Both the position numbers and the translations under genes were made by a program. A stretch of DNA of 64,000 nt from Trichoplax adhaerens (taxonomy: Eukaryota; Placozoa; Uniplacotomia; Trichoplacea; Trichoplacidae). The stretch spans positions 4,448,336 to 4,512,335 of the forward strand of contig NW_002060948.1 of NCBI RefSeq assembly GCF_000150275.1, written 5' to 3'. Shown here in pieces: positions 14,848 through 28,474 of the stretch; position 1 is the first letter of the stretch; every line of letters begins with the position of its first letter. A model generated the notes under the pieces. The model ran no database searches. It was not told the DNA's origin and saw only the letters and a list, made by a program, of their open reading frames with translations.

Positions 14848-15238
14848 ATGGGCAATCAATTGTCTAGTTTGGCACCATCCCAGATACTTTCTGTCGATCA
14901 CTATCTATCCGACCTACCGCAATATCATTATGAAAAAAGGTAACATTAGACAAATCGCAATGGTGGTCATTCTTGATGGCTATACAGTAATCTCGACTGA
15001 CTAATAGTACAAGCTAGACAAACAGGGCTAAAATAGATTACTTCTGTGAATAAATCGGATGCAATCAATAGCAAGTGCCAGTCAAGTGTTGTATTGATAT
15101 AAATCTATAAAATAGAAGTTAGAAATTGTCTGATAGAGGTAATCTTCAGCTAGGTATTCTATCCGTCTACTCATTGATTTAGTCAAAAACAGATTCCGAA
15201 GCCACTTTGGTATCGTCTACTACGAGTATATCAATGTT

Positions 15239-15275
<37 letters not shown>

Positions 15276-18200
15276 AAGACGAATAACACGATCTACTGTA
15301 CAACTTGGTATCACATTCGTTCTGTATACTTAAATACAATTGAACATAAAGCTTTAGTTTAATGTCCAGTAACGTCTTAATTTCAAGAAATACCCGTCTG
15401 AATACGTTGATGTAATTGAGACATTCGCTTTTATCGACGTGGTATGTCTTAAAATCAGTAGGATTGGAAACTTGTATTTATCAATAGCTAAGAATTAGAC
15501 AGTAAGAATAACTGATATTAACATTGGTGTGTTATACCGTATCTAGTTTTGCTTGACTAATTCTACTGCTATTTTGATATACAATCAACTACAGTGTTAG
15601 AGTGTATCAGTGTTACTGTCTTTACTTTCGTTGTTGTGACTCAAATCAAACTACAAATTGTACTATTTCTTCATAATCACTCGTATATTGACAGTAACCA
15701 ATCTGAAATTGTACAAGTATGTAATGATCCTTGCTCTTAATTACGGCTTATCGCAATATCACGTGCAGCATTGCTGATTTGATTGCCGTACAATTCCGAT
15801 ACTCCTCTAATGAATGAATATAGTCGTAAAGCATGGTATACCTACTGCATAATTATCGCTTACTAAAATACGCAACAGCAGAAGTGATTCTGTATCTGTT
15901 ACATTGATCAGATATCCCTTATTAAAATAATATATTAGAGAAGTACGATGCATTCATTTACAGATTATGTTGTATGTATTGGATACAGTATCTATGGCTG
16001 TAAAATAAACCCAAGTTTTATCGACATTTAAAATAACTAAACTGTTGTATGTTTTTGGATTTACTTGACTTTTACTTATAGCTTGGGCAGCACTAGATTC
16101 TTCAAGGTGGCTAAAGCAAGATATAAGTAAGTGGGCTACATTCCTGCATCCCTCTTTAAACGGCTAACGTTATGACTGTATACAAGTGTAGAATACTGCA
16201 CATAGATAGCTTATTTGTATAGCTTGACTCAGAAGATGATCCATAGGATAATTTTAAACATAAACCATTAGTATATTTCGTTATTATAATATCGCTATGT
16301 GTAACGTTAAATATACATGTAATACCAAGTTCGATTTTTTTAATTTGATTTCAATCTAGTTTTTGTCACTAACTATATTAGAGCTAGTATTACTTGAGTA
16401 GAGTATGATGTTATGCCAATGTAAGACTGTTTCCAAGATACCTAATTACTTAAGTTAGGCTTGTTATTCCATGTGGAAAGTTAATGATAATCTTTGACAA
16501 TGAAGCTAATTCCCCGAAAGATAATTAGAGCTATGTTAAATATTGATAAAATTTATTCGCCTCGATGACATATCGAGATATCTTGGAAATTAACTGATAC
16601 TGAGCTAGGTATGTATGATTTTATTATTGCGACTATATATCAGTAATAGCTCTTTTCATTTTATAAACAAAGGGGTGGCCTCACGGTAGTAAAAGTCTTT
16701 GCTTTACCGGATGCTCAACTACCCATGAAGTTTTTTCAAGATAAAGTGCACGGTATGAATGAGTAATATCACTTGATGCTATATTTCAAATTAGACCAGT
16801 CGTGAAGCAACTTTCTCATATCGTATGATAGAATAAGTATTAAAACTGTTTCGTGATCTAATCTGACTGCTATTATGCAAGATGATAAATACATTTTGCA
16901 TTAAGTAATAATATATTTACTATGGAAACTACCTTATAGAAACTCGAGGAAAATTAAATGGTTGTGCTAGTCTCTTGCCGTTCCAACGAACTATGGTAAA
17001 TTGAAAAATTTGTTTACTTATAATTGTAGAATATCTGTTTCCGATTTCGTATGATAATATTATGGTTCACATTAGACCTGGATTTTATTTATAATCTTTT
17101 TTTAGATATCAGACAGAGCTGCATTCCTGATCAGGCAATATATGAAATATACGCTTTACGATAGAATAAGGTATACCAAAATGCGAAATTTTAAATAGTA
17201 AAGTTTCTTAATTTACTTATTCGCACCCTTATCGTTATCTCAGTACCAGGCCATTCTTAAGCGATATTGAAAAGAAATGGATAGCTTTTCAACTGTTAAC
17301 AGCAGTTAAACAAATGCACAGCAGGAATGTAAGCCAATTTATGTTCAATTACCCTATAACTCATATTTTGTTAAATACAGTTTTAAATAGGTGTTGTTAT
17401 CATCCATTCAGATAACTTTAATTTTAAAATCTTACCACTCAGATTCAGCATGGTGACATCAAAACTGAAAATGTTATGGTTACTAGTTGGAATTGGTACT
17501 AACGCAAAATAAAACCTTCATTATTATTACTAGTTGTCTGCAAAGTAAGTACTTAGGTATACAAGCTTAACAATCTTGGTTTACTTGTTGTAGGGTTATG
17601 CTAACTGATTTTGCCTGTTATAAGCCAGTATATCTCCCCGAGGTAAGCTACTAGTAAATAGTAAATTTACTTTATATCCATTATTTATATCGACATTTTA
17701 AAGTCTTACACACTTTTTCTGCCTCTTAGGATAATCCTGCAGACTTTTCATACTTTTTCGATACTTCAAGAAGAAGAAGTTGCTACATCGCATGTGAAAG
17801 ATTTCTGGACAGCACTTTATTTGCTAGATTAGCAGAAAATTCACAATCTGCTGGTACGGAAGCTGCCAGCAAGGCAAACACAGTGACGGAGACCATGGAT
17901 TATAATAAACTAACAGCTGCTATGGACATCTTTTCCGTTGGGTAAGTAAATTTATAATTCAACGGTTATAAAATTTTTTTAAAGAAATTTATACATCATA
18001 TTTTATATATCATAACATTAACTCCAACAGAAGAAATTATAACTAATTGTATGGCAATTTCTTTCAATAGCTGTGTTTTAGCTGAATTGTTCACGGAAGG
18101 TCATCAGTTATTCGATCTATCTCAATTACTAGCATACAGGCAGGGTGAATGTTTACCAGAAGATGTCTTATCCAAAATAGACGATAGATCGATTCAGGTA

Positions 18201-21200
18201 TAATATTGTTACATAAAGACGGTTAGACACTGATACGCGTATACCACCTTTATATTTTATTGTTATGATGACGATATGTTGGTATACATAATGAGATAAT
18301 ATACTACATTTATAAATTAATATTTCAGGAACTGATATTACATATGATCCAGAAAGATCCCATGAAGCGTTACTCTGCTGAGGAGTATCTAAATAAATGG
18401 AGAGGTCTATCATCAGTTCAATTATAATTATCAATAAAACTGAGAAAATTTGCTATTGGAACAAGGTTTAACATGCTAAAAATGTTTTTTAGGTCATTCC
18501 TTTCCGGATGTATTTTATGATTTTCTGTATTATTATATGGAATCCTATGGGCAAAGACCTTTCCTAACTTCCGACGAAAAAATTGCAAAGTATGTTCTCG
18601 CTTGTATGTATCATGTACTTGCAAACAATATGGTAAAAATATTATTATACGATGTTACCTATAGGCTTAAGGAGGATATGAATCGCATAATTAAAGAGCT
18701 AACTTCCACGGATAATTATATTAATGGTTTGTCCGATCGTTGCTATGACGTAACATAATTAATATATGTACTCTGATCCAGATCCAGTAACGATATTATG
18801 ACATTTCATTCCCGACAGAATTTTTAGTACTCATTCTTCCTCTACTAACATCCTGTATCCGAGATTTGCAGGTAATATACTGCTGCTAGAAGTATATTGT
18901 AAGGATTCGATTGAAAATCTAAATGCTACTATGATTTATGACTCTCTGTTAGTATTTAAATTCAAAACTGAATGCTATCGAAATGATTCAACTCCTGGCC
19001 CAATATGTATCTGATGAAGTAGTACTGGATCGGCTAGTTCCATATCTGGTAGCGTAATTCATGCTGTAACATTAACCTTGAATTGTAGAATAAATAATAA
19101 TTTTAAGTAACATAGAATATAATGATCTTTACTTTCAGGTGGAGTTGCTTACCGATTCACAGCCACGAGCTAAAGCCGCCGCTATTAGAACTCTTACTAA
19201 ATGCTTAAGCAATGTTAAATATGTCCCTAAAAGGTAATTTTTAATAATTCGTTAGACTAAAGATTTATATTAATCTAAATTCAAATTCTATCTTTGATAT
19301 TATTTTTAGTGATGTTAATATTTTCTTGGAATATATTTTACACAGCCTGGTAAGTGTTCCGATATTGATCTGTAAATCGTCTACCATACATGTATAAATG
19401 AAATTTACCTTGTAGGCTACGAACGACAAAGATGTATTTGTAAGAGTTGCTTACGCAGAAAATATCGCCAAATTAGCGGAAACTGCTCTCAGGTAGTGGT
19501 GATTGAATTGCCCAAAAGTTTATGGGGCACTCACTAACTTTACATTGATTTTATTCTTCACTTCTAGATTCCTAGAAGTTTCTCATATGAAGCAGTATTC
19601 TGACGAAAGCATCTTTGTGAAAGACTCTACCTTAAACTTTCAGGTTGATATAGTTACAGCAGTAAATGCTTATGTGATAAAATTTCTTGCAAATACGCTA
19701 TGTTGTAAGTAGGCTAAGTTGGATAAAATCTATTTGATTTTATTAGACAAGCTACGATATCGAGTTGCAAGCACTTCAGGACTTAATCCAAAAGAAAACG
19801 GTTCTGTTGTTAAGTGACACTGTAAGAGAAGCATGCTTAGCTAGATGTCCATACGGTTCTATATATAGTTAAAATAATACGCAAGCGAATTAACGTTAGT
19901 TTCATCGGTTAATATTGTCTACGATAGGAAAATGTTGTCAAAAGAGCAATTCTCGAAAATGGCATTTCAAAATTGTGTTTATTTTTCGGAAGACAGAAAG
20001 GTCTATAAGCTCACTCTATTAAACGGCCGATTTCTGTATTAACCTAAATTGACTACATATAATTACTTGCTTTTCTCTTTATCAGCAAGCGATGTTTTAT
20101 TGTCCCATATGATAACGTTTCTGAACGACAAGGTAATGTTCATTTGCAAAGCACCGTTGTATTTTTAAATTAATCAATTATAATTTCCTATTAGTCGGAT
20201 TGGCAGATGCGAGGAACATTTTACGATAGCATAATTGGTGTCGCGGGGTATGTAGGCTGGCAAAGTCTTTCCATGCTAAGACCATTACTCCAACAGGTAT
20301 TGTCATGATTGCTATCGATGTACTAACATATGGCTAAATGTAACGCTGCACTATATAACGGGGTTCCAATTGTAGGGGCTTAGTGATCCTGAGGAATTCG
20401 TGATATGCAAGGCACTTGAAGCATTGACAGATGTAGTCAATTTAAGTAGGGATTAACACATGATTTAAAAGATAAATTTTATTGTCGCTAGTTGTCTCAT
20501 GCTATTTTGTTCATGATCGGTTACAGGGCTACTTGATGGTAATGTAGTAGATGATGTAACCAAAGAAGTAATTCCTTTTCTGTATCATCCTGTAAGTGTG
20601 AATGAAGATACCGAATTAATTAACTACATGCCGTTTTATCAACTGCACAATGCTTTTTATATAATTCATTGCTAAATCGTAACGAATTTCTTAATTAAAC
20701 ATTGTACATGTAGAATAATTGGATTCGCCACCGCGTGGTCGGTTATATTTTGGCACTAGCGAAAATTTATAGCTTATCTGACTTGCATTGTAAACTCATA
20801 CCACTTTTGCAACCTTATCTTAAAAGCCCAATTATTCAAATAGATGATGAGGCAAGCATTCTGGCAGAAACAGCTGTTATGCTTTTCGGATGTAATATAA
20901 GCAAGCTCCTTTTGTGTGCCCTTATTAGGTCATTTTGTTAAGTCTACTTAAAGCACCGCTGAATAGACCTGTTTATGATTATGTTATTAAATTGGCTACC
21001 ATTAATTCTATTATTGAAAGGTATATATTATGACAGCCATTAATGCTATACAATTACGATTCTTGTACGAATGGGGTGGTAATACTACTAAATGTGCCTT
21101 AACTTTACAGTTTAGAAAAGCGGAAAGGAGATCCTAATCGAATTGCAAATTATGATGGAGATACGATGCAATCTGTAAATTAATCATAAATGGAGTAGTT

Positions 21201-24200
21201 AATTATGCCAACGTTGTAAAAGATCTTTTATCTGTCTAATGCTTTAGATGTTTCGAAAGCTTGTATCTTTAGGCTTTAAGGTGGAAGATGAAGAAAAATT
21301 ATTGGTAAGCCATTTTCTATTAGATTGTTGTTATTAAGGGCGCTCCAATTTATGGATTACTCTTTGATTGTTTAACAGAACAAAAGTTAAATATTTTCCA
21401 CTTTATTTTTAGTGTATGAAGGAAATCTTGCTACGAATCCATCATGCAAAATCGAGGTAGGTATAGATATCTACCTCTTGTTATTTAAGTAAGATAACGT
21501 TCATATTTGCTGTTGAATAGCATGGATACCTCACATACCAGTGAATATGGATCACCAGAACATCTAGAATTAATCGCTTTAACTAAAACGAAATCTCGCT
21601 CTTTAAATTTGTCACCGGCTGTGGAAATTTCGAATGAGGATTCAAAGTAATGATATACTTCTTTATCCCTATGTATATTATATGTTTATATTACGTCTTT
21701 AATATTTGTAATCTTTCGTACAAGGAAGAGCAGTCGTCGCAAGTCGTCAGCAGATGTTGGAAATTCTAATACTATGGTATAATTTCTATTAGTGATATCG
21801 CTATGAGCGTGTACGTATTCACACTGATGATGGTTAAAATAAAATTAATTATTACAGAATGCTGAATGGAAGCATATGTTTGGATCTACTCAGAAGATTG
21901 ATCATCTACCTTCTAAAAAGAATTCCAGTAAATCGCTATTGAGTAATTTACCAAGTGAACAGATTAAATCTTCCTCCGATAGAAAAGGCAGTATTAGTGA
22001 AAAGCAATCCCAACTGGTTAACAGCATAATCATTGCTTTTTTACTTTATAAAGCTATAATTTAACTTCTAATCAGTTCTTCTTAATAAATTAGCGTTCTG
22101 CGAAGAATTCTACCTCGTCTTTAGCTGCGTAAGTCGATATTTAGAATATTTTCTTATACTGAGAGTAGCACTTGCCTCACTATTCTTTACTATGCAGCGA
22201 CCGCGGATTGCAAAAGTATGGATCAAAAAAAGGTTATAATCTGTATAGCCCTAAAGTAGCATTAGATACTAGAGCAACTAGTTGTTTCGAAAATTGATTG
22301 TACGGAAACCTCTGATATGTTGTTAAATTACATGGAAAAATTAGGTATAAATACTTGCAAAGCCGAAGTTTCTCAACTTTTTATGAAAAAAATTGAAAGA
22401 CACGCTCTTGGTAGGAAATATTATGGCTTTATTGGCGTTTTGAACCTCTTAGTAATGTTATATTGTCTATACTGTTATAGGACTAAAAGCTAAACAAGTT
22501 GGAATCGTAGATTGGGAGAAAGTACCAACTCCAGCGGGGTAACATTCTACTATGATATGTGGCTGCCCTATTTTGTACAATTTTTTACTGATACCGGTGG
22601 ATCATTTATGCTTATTTGCTACGTCTTGTGTCTTGACTACAGATGGAAGCCAAAGGGAGAGTTGATAGCCCATATCCGAGAACATCGCGGAGCTATTACA
22701 AAGTATTATAGTTGATATTGTCTATTTTTATTTGGTTGTTATGTAAGCTAAAGTATCGATTTCATGTTGCAGAATTGCAACATCGGAAGATTCTAAATTG
22801 TTTGCGTCTGGTTCGAGCGACGGCACCGTAAAGCTATGGGAAGCAAAACGGATGGAGGGTCGGACTACTATGTTAAAAGCTAATGTAACGTATGCTTTTC
22901 AAGGTAAGAAGATATTGAAAGCCCTAAGCTGAACTCTAACGCAATCGTATTGATGCTATTGTTAGTAAATAATCATTAACATGATTCATGCTCACAGGTT
23001 CGCGTGTTACTAGTGTGGAATTTTGCCAGCAATCGTCAGCGCTGGCGTGTGCAACTGATAATGGAGTGCTTAGGATTGTTAGGTATTATTTTCTAGAGAT
23101 AATCTTTGTAAGTCTAATGCCCACTTAAGTCTTCTAAAGATATTCTTCTACGATAGACTTGGAGAAGGCTCAACACAACCAACTGTAACGAATACCATTA
23201 CACTGGATCCTAAAGAGGGTTCCATCATAGACTTGCAATATTTCGATTCGGGTAATTGCAACGACTAGTAAATGTATCTAAAACATTCATCATAAATTAA
23301 GCACATATACCACCGTAATGGCATAGTATTATTAGGCAAGAAGTACAGTAATATTAATAAATTTTGCCTTCATTTTAAAATTAAAATAGGTTCTCAAGCT
23401 GTCCTTTCCTACGTTACTACCCACGGCTGCATTTGTGGTTGGGACTCGAGAATGCCTCATCGAATGGCATGGAAGCTACAGAATGATCTTAAAAATGGTG
23501 CCTATTTTTCATGCTTAAGACGTTAAGAAAGCATAAATAACTTACTTGATCCGTAATTTTTATCATTTCATTATGTTTATAATTAGGATTGTCGACTGCG
23601 TATACTATTGACAGGCTCCAATGCTGGCTAGCGGTTGGATCTAGTACTGGTGCTCATGTTTGTTGGGATTTAAGATTTCAAATACCCATCGCTACTATAA
23701 AGCACCCATCAGGCACGAAATTATTTTATGGCCTTTCAAAACTCGATAATTAATTTTAAATATTATAATATCATTCTTTGTGTTGCAGGTGCGTGTGTGA
23801 AATGTTTAACTCCGAATCCTAAGGAGCAGTCATGGGTAGTATCTTCGATGCAGGGAAATAACGAAGTTTCCATGTGGGATGTCGAAACAGGTGCCAGAAG
23901 AAAGATGCTGTGGGCTAGTTCCGCTCCTCCGATGTCAACTACGCAGGTATTATCTCAGATTCGGAAATATGTATGAGATATGCTATGATAGAAAGTATGT
24001 TTTCTAAATGGTTGAACACTTTACAGAGTTCACCTGAAAGCGTATTAGCTGTATACCCTGGACCTCCTGATGACCGCTTTATTTTAACCGCTGGTACTGA
24101 TCGCCGAATTAGATATTGGGATACTGAAAGTTGTGGATCATCCTATGTTGTGGTTGGCTCAGCAACAGAAACAACTGATTCATCAGAGTTTCAATATCGG

Positions 24201-24532
24201 TTGGTAGTACCTTTCTAACATTACTATGTTGCTGTATCCTTATGTTATTATGTGGACCGACTATATACTTGTAAATGCAAGCATAAAACTGCATCTGTAA
24301 TTATTTATTATCTGTATTTATAAATAGAAGCCGTGCAATCGATGGTACTGAAGTAATTATCGAAAAGGAGATTAAGCGAAAAGAAAACACTCAAGAAGAT
24401 GCGCCACGCCGCGGTCCGGAGGCCCCATTTATTGGGCATCACGATACTATCAATCAACTGACCGTAGTGAAAGGTCTTCAAGGACTAATGATTAGTGGGG
24501 CTCAAGATGGCGTAATCAAAGTTTGGGTGTAA
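14848..24532 (+). CDS. PIK3R4: PIK3R4/VPS15, regulatory pseudokinase of class III PI3-kinase
   Basis: Scaffold of the VPS34 complex that makes PI3P for autophagy and endosomes. I place 45 exons: first 14848-14939, second 16082-16126, last 24328-24532. All phases close to 1381 aa (human 1358) except one extra base in exon 22198-22410. The N-terminus [12 protein letters not shown] carries the conserved myristoylation site. The kinase-like domain keeps [16 protein letters not shown] and TDFA in place of DFG, as in the family. The usual YIAPERF reads YIACERF. A HEAT-repeat region follows (18953-21020; for example [10 protein letters not shown] and YVGWQS), then a Ser/Lys-rich linker. Seven WD40-type blades end in VIKVWV, with [10 protein letters not shown] and [10 protein letters not shown] almost identical to human. 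Introns at 20852-20928 and 23713-23788 have GC-AG borders. Confidence 0.97.
14940..16081 (+). other. Intron 1 of VPS15, unusually long
   Basis: At 1.14 kb this is by far the longest intron of a gene whose other introns are mostly 60-150 bp, with the longest of those near 550 bp. It contains an alternating TA tract at 15238-15263. I see no coding or RNA gene inside. Long first introns often hold regulatory sequence, but nothing here proves it. Confidence 0.7.
15238..15263. repeat. TA dinucleotide microsatellite
   Basis: Uninterrupted alternating TA for about 26 bp, inside VPS15 intron 1. Confidence 0.95.
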
Positions 24533-25332
24533 AATATCTTGCTTATAAGTATTGATAATATTGTGAGAGCTAGTGGCAAAATTTATAACAAAGAAAGCTT
24601 TCCTTATATTAATAACCTCAAAGTAAAGTAATAATAGTAAAAAAACCTAATGAAGAATTTTCCTATATTTCTTGTACAGTGTGCATGACCGTCAATCAGC
24701 TGTTATAAGTTATATAGTATTTCAGCACGATAGCATACTAAGCAGTAGAGTGCAGGAATTGGGTATTTCTGCTCAATTTTAATAAGATGGATTGGCCTTG
24801 GTCATGAACTGATTGTGATTGATATTGTCTTAACATATTTTGGATTTGTAGCATAAAGTCTACTATTGTTTTATACTTCCCACATAAATTATGTCGAAAT
24901 GATACTCCAATGCAGAAATCTTCCTTCAGCTGAGTTCAGCATGTGCTAGAATTAAATCAGTTAGTTATCGAATCTGCTATATCTTTCGGAAGCGAATTAG
25001 AAACAGTTTTATTATTTATATTGAAAAATACTATAATTATAACTGTAACTGCTTGCTTTTAGCGTAACGATTTTCATGATAAAACTTCAAGAATGAAAAT
25101 AAAGGTTTATATGATTCTCTATCAGCACAATCGCATCATTTACGACGTGTGATTCGTAGTTTAATGTAATCAAGTCGAATTGAATCTATTTTATGTCAGA
25201 GAATGTTCAAATTTCGACTCCATTATATCTGTATTTGACTTTTAGTACATGCATGAACATACTTTTTCGTAATTCAAGGTGGTAAATGCCATCAAAAGGA
25301 GTCGACTACTTTATAGACCAGCGATCATAGAA
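24533..25332. other. Convergent 3' spacer between VPS15 and the SH2 gene
   Basis: 800 bp of AT-rich DNA between converging stop codons. No coding signal or repeat array seen. Confidence 0.6.
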
Positions 25333-28300
25333 TCACTTTTTATCGTGTAAGCAAGTTAGATCGAATTGATTCTGTTTTAGTAAATGAACTGTATTCGCTT
25401 GATCGTTAGTAAGATTACCCCTATCCGGAATTATAGATGCGTTAAGGAAAATATTATCCTGGTTTCCTGTCGCATGGTCTTGCGTAACCCTTGGATTATA
25501 TCTGGTAATAATTTGCAAAACGTTATCATATGAATCTCCGTCAAATTTCTGTAAGATAGATGATTGTAAACCATTACTTAGCAAACTGCTAGTGCTAGTT
25601 AAAAGTGAGTTAGGTGATAAAGATGCTTTCTATACTCACTTCAGCAATATACTTCCGGTCTTTTACTTTAAATCTAAAATTGATAGCCCTCCCTCCACTT
25701 TTGGATAGATTGTGATATCTTTGCACAGACAACACAATAGTTTGATTTTGAGATTCACTCAGCCTAAAAATAAAGGTTCCAGGAATATTTCTTTCCGTAA
25801 AGTAATTCAACGTGGTTTTCCTATAATTCCAAAAAATAGCTTCATTATGATAGGCAAATAATTATAACTGGAATAACTCTTATAAAATTTATACATATAA
25901 AGTACGGTTAGAAGGTTTGATTGATTAGAAAAATATTGATACCAGCTGCAATGGCTATCTGAATTAGTGTCTTAGAACATTGTCACAACAATTTAAAGCA
26001 AATTGCTAAATGTTACTCTAAATTACAAGTATGTAAAACTAACCACGACCAATTCGGTTGAACCCATGGCAATGTTAAATCAAACTTAAAAAATACCCTG
26101 AAAATAAATTGGCTTTAGTAATCGTAATTTGATTTCATGAATCAAAATAATTTCTCATCCAATATGAGGTATCTTACGCGCTACTTGACGTATCAGTTTC
26201 GGCCAAGGAATCAACCGAAGGATTTAACAATCCTGCTACTGCTTTTACCTAAGTTAAGAAAACAGGATAATATCAAAATATAATCCTGCAGGTAGGAAAG
26301 CTACTTCACCATGATAAATTGACGTATGAGTATCTACATAAAAATAATAAATCCAACAGCCACACTCACAATTATGAGCATGTGAAGAGATTATCTAATC
26401 TATCATTCAACAACATACTGAATAAGAATGATACCTTGCTAGTTATTATTATTAAATTTTACCATGCTTACCGGTGGAGAGTATTTGTTTCGTGACATAT
26501 TCAGCAGTTTGGGATGTAAATAATCTTCTTCCTTATCTAGTGAAGCATAATGTATCCTATAATCTCTTTCTTCCAACAGCGGTAACGATAAACACATCAT
26601 AGGCTGTAATGGCTATGAAAAAAATCTATGCCTTAGCTAAATTACCTATTGCGTACATTATTATTGAAGAAGAACTTTACGTTTTGTCATTCGAATGAAA
26701 TTTAATCAGACTTGGCAATATTAATCTATGATTGAATTATAGTAATAAAGTAACTTTCTGCGATGTAATAACAAAAGTTAAGCACACCAGATCATATTTA
26801 ATTCATAAATTCTATAATTTAAAGGTACTTGATCTCATCACATGATAATGATTCATAAGACTTAATACATTTAATTCAAGATTTTATCATTGCTACGAAA
26901 TTTCAATTCATTTTACCACGTTAAAAGATTGAGCCAGTGCTATCTGGAATAACAGTATCTAAAATTGAAGATATTAAAAAAATCGAAATATCAATATTAC
27001 ACTTCCTTATCATATGTATACGGTAATCATATATCATTAGCTTGATACAAACGTAATAAAAATAAAATTAAAAAGCGGTTTCATTGGAATAACATAGTTT
27101 CTTACATTTATACTTTTATCAGTATGGACGGCTGCAATTTTGTGCGATTTAGCAGACTCATCAAAGAAACGGAGGTATATCGTATTGCAAACGACATAAG
27201 TGGTGAAGCGTTGGTTGGGAATTTGAAGCAATACCTCAATGCGTACCTAAACTCGTGTTATAAGCATGATTTGTTAGTTATGATATTAACAAAGTACCGC
27301 AGTATATAGCCCTAATAAAACGGAATATAGTATTATTCGCAGTTTTTCCGCCAAATGCTTACCAAATTGACAATTTTTAAGAAATTTAATGATACTATAA
27401 TCAAAATCGGCAATAATTGAGTTCCCTTTGCAGGTAGAGCATCCTATCGAAAAGATATTATTCTATTTTAGTATTATCGGTTTCAACTATTAGAATATTG
27501 TTAAAAGCAATGCTAGTACTCATACAGCTAACCAGGTAGATTTGACGTAAATCTTGTTCATTAATGGAGAATCTTTCGCAGGATACCAAACAATCGGTTA
27601 ACTAAGATGTTTACAGCAAAGAGTAAATATAGTAAAGCATATTGAAACGATTATTAAAATACGTTGCAGAATTGAATCCCCTAGATTGGAGAAAGTACGG
27701 TACAAGCTTATAGAGCAGAAGAGAATGTTACTGGGGAGAATGCTACCGGAATCGGCGATTATGAGATGGTACTCTTGAATTAAATAAAATCTGTTTTGAC
27801 ATCTTAAAGTAAAATATGCGCGCATGACATGTAGCTGTAGCATACTACAACATGTAAGTTGGTATGTAGAACACTTAGATATGAATAAGACTGAAATATA
27901 TGTGCATCATATCATCTCAACAATTTTTATTCTTATTTATAATTACAGTATCTCGATGTATTTTAAGCTCCGTCATATCGTCTAATAATTTATAAAATCT
28001 GTTACTTGAAATGAAAGAGACAATATCGTCTTCGATATCATCGGATATAATTATCGGTCACAAGCTTTTTGTTGTTTCATTCCAAGTTTTATAATCCAGT
28101 TTCATAGCAGTGTTAGCAATGATTCACATATACTAGCTATTAGAATTTGTTAGAAGGAGCAAAACGAATCTCCGTAAATGCAATTTGAATATTTAGGACT
28201 GAAAATAGCGCAATCAAACAAAAAGTGGATCTGAAAGGTGTTTATGGCAGTGTTTCCGAAGATTGACTTATTTCGTTTAAGTAAAGAATACTCGGAAATT

Positions 28301-28474
28301 TAACGAAAATTTTCATTTATGTTTTGATTTACAATTTCATTCATTGTAACTAAAAATTTGTTGGTGCCAAGATCTGCCTATATTTCTAAAAGAAATACTT
28401 ACGTAAAATCCACCTATCGTATGTCTGTGGAGATCGATATCTTCTGACGCTTTTTCTCTTAATTCTGAATCCAT
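25333..28474 (-). CDS. SH2-domain adaptor protein, unassigned family
   Basis: Six exons join in phase to 726 nt (241 aa): 28403-28474, 26472-26603, 26178-26248, 26044-26097, 25640-25820 and 25333-25548. The start exon has a clean GTAAGT donor. Residues 1-90 are polar and hold tyrosines in YRIHYASLD and DYLHP, possible phosphosites. An SH2 domain follows (about residues 98-185): LPWVQPNWSW opens it, NIPGTFIFRLSES contains the phosphotyrosine-binding arginine (FxxR), then IVLSVQRY and YDNVLQIITRY close it. The usual WFHG start is replaced by WVQP. The C-terminal 55 residues are polar. No kinase or SH3 domain is visible, so an adaptor role is inferred. I do not recognise a vertebrate orthologue. 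Joining the first exon across the 1.8-kb intron rests on phase alone and is the weakest part. Confidence 0.72.
27124..27778 (+). CDS. Possible small gene nested in intron 1 of the SH2 gene
   Basis: Two stretches look coding on the strand opposite to the host gene. The first opens with ATG at 27124 and gives a helical, charged sequence (MDGCNFVRFSRLIKETE, then LVGNLKQYLNAYLNS) up to a possible donor near 27293. The second runs after a TTGCAG acceptor near 27668 as RLEKVRYKLIEQKRMLLG and ends at TGA 27776-27778. The middle exon or exons (27430-27600) cannot be closed uniquely because several phases are possible. I do not recognise the family. It could also be chance open sequence. Confidence 0.3.

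Noticed and set aside
27598-27843. 81-codon open frame on the - strand inside the SH2 intron
   Set aside because: The + strand reading of the same DNA has more soluble-protein-like composition and splice sites; the - frame does not fit the phase-closed SH2 exons.
27948-28115. - strand stretch that looks coding across one in-frame TGA (possible selenocysteine or pseudogene)
   Set aside because: No splice acceptor precedes it in the required phase and the SH2 gene closes without it. Too weak to claim recoding.
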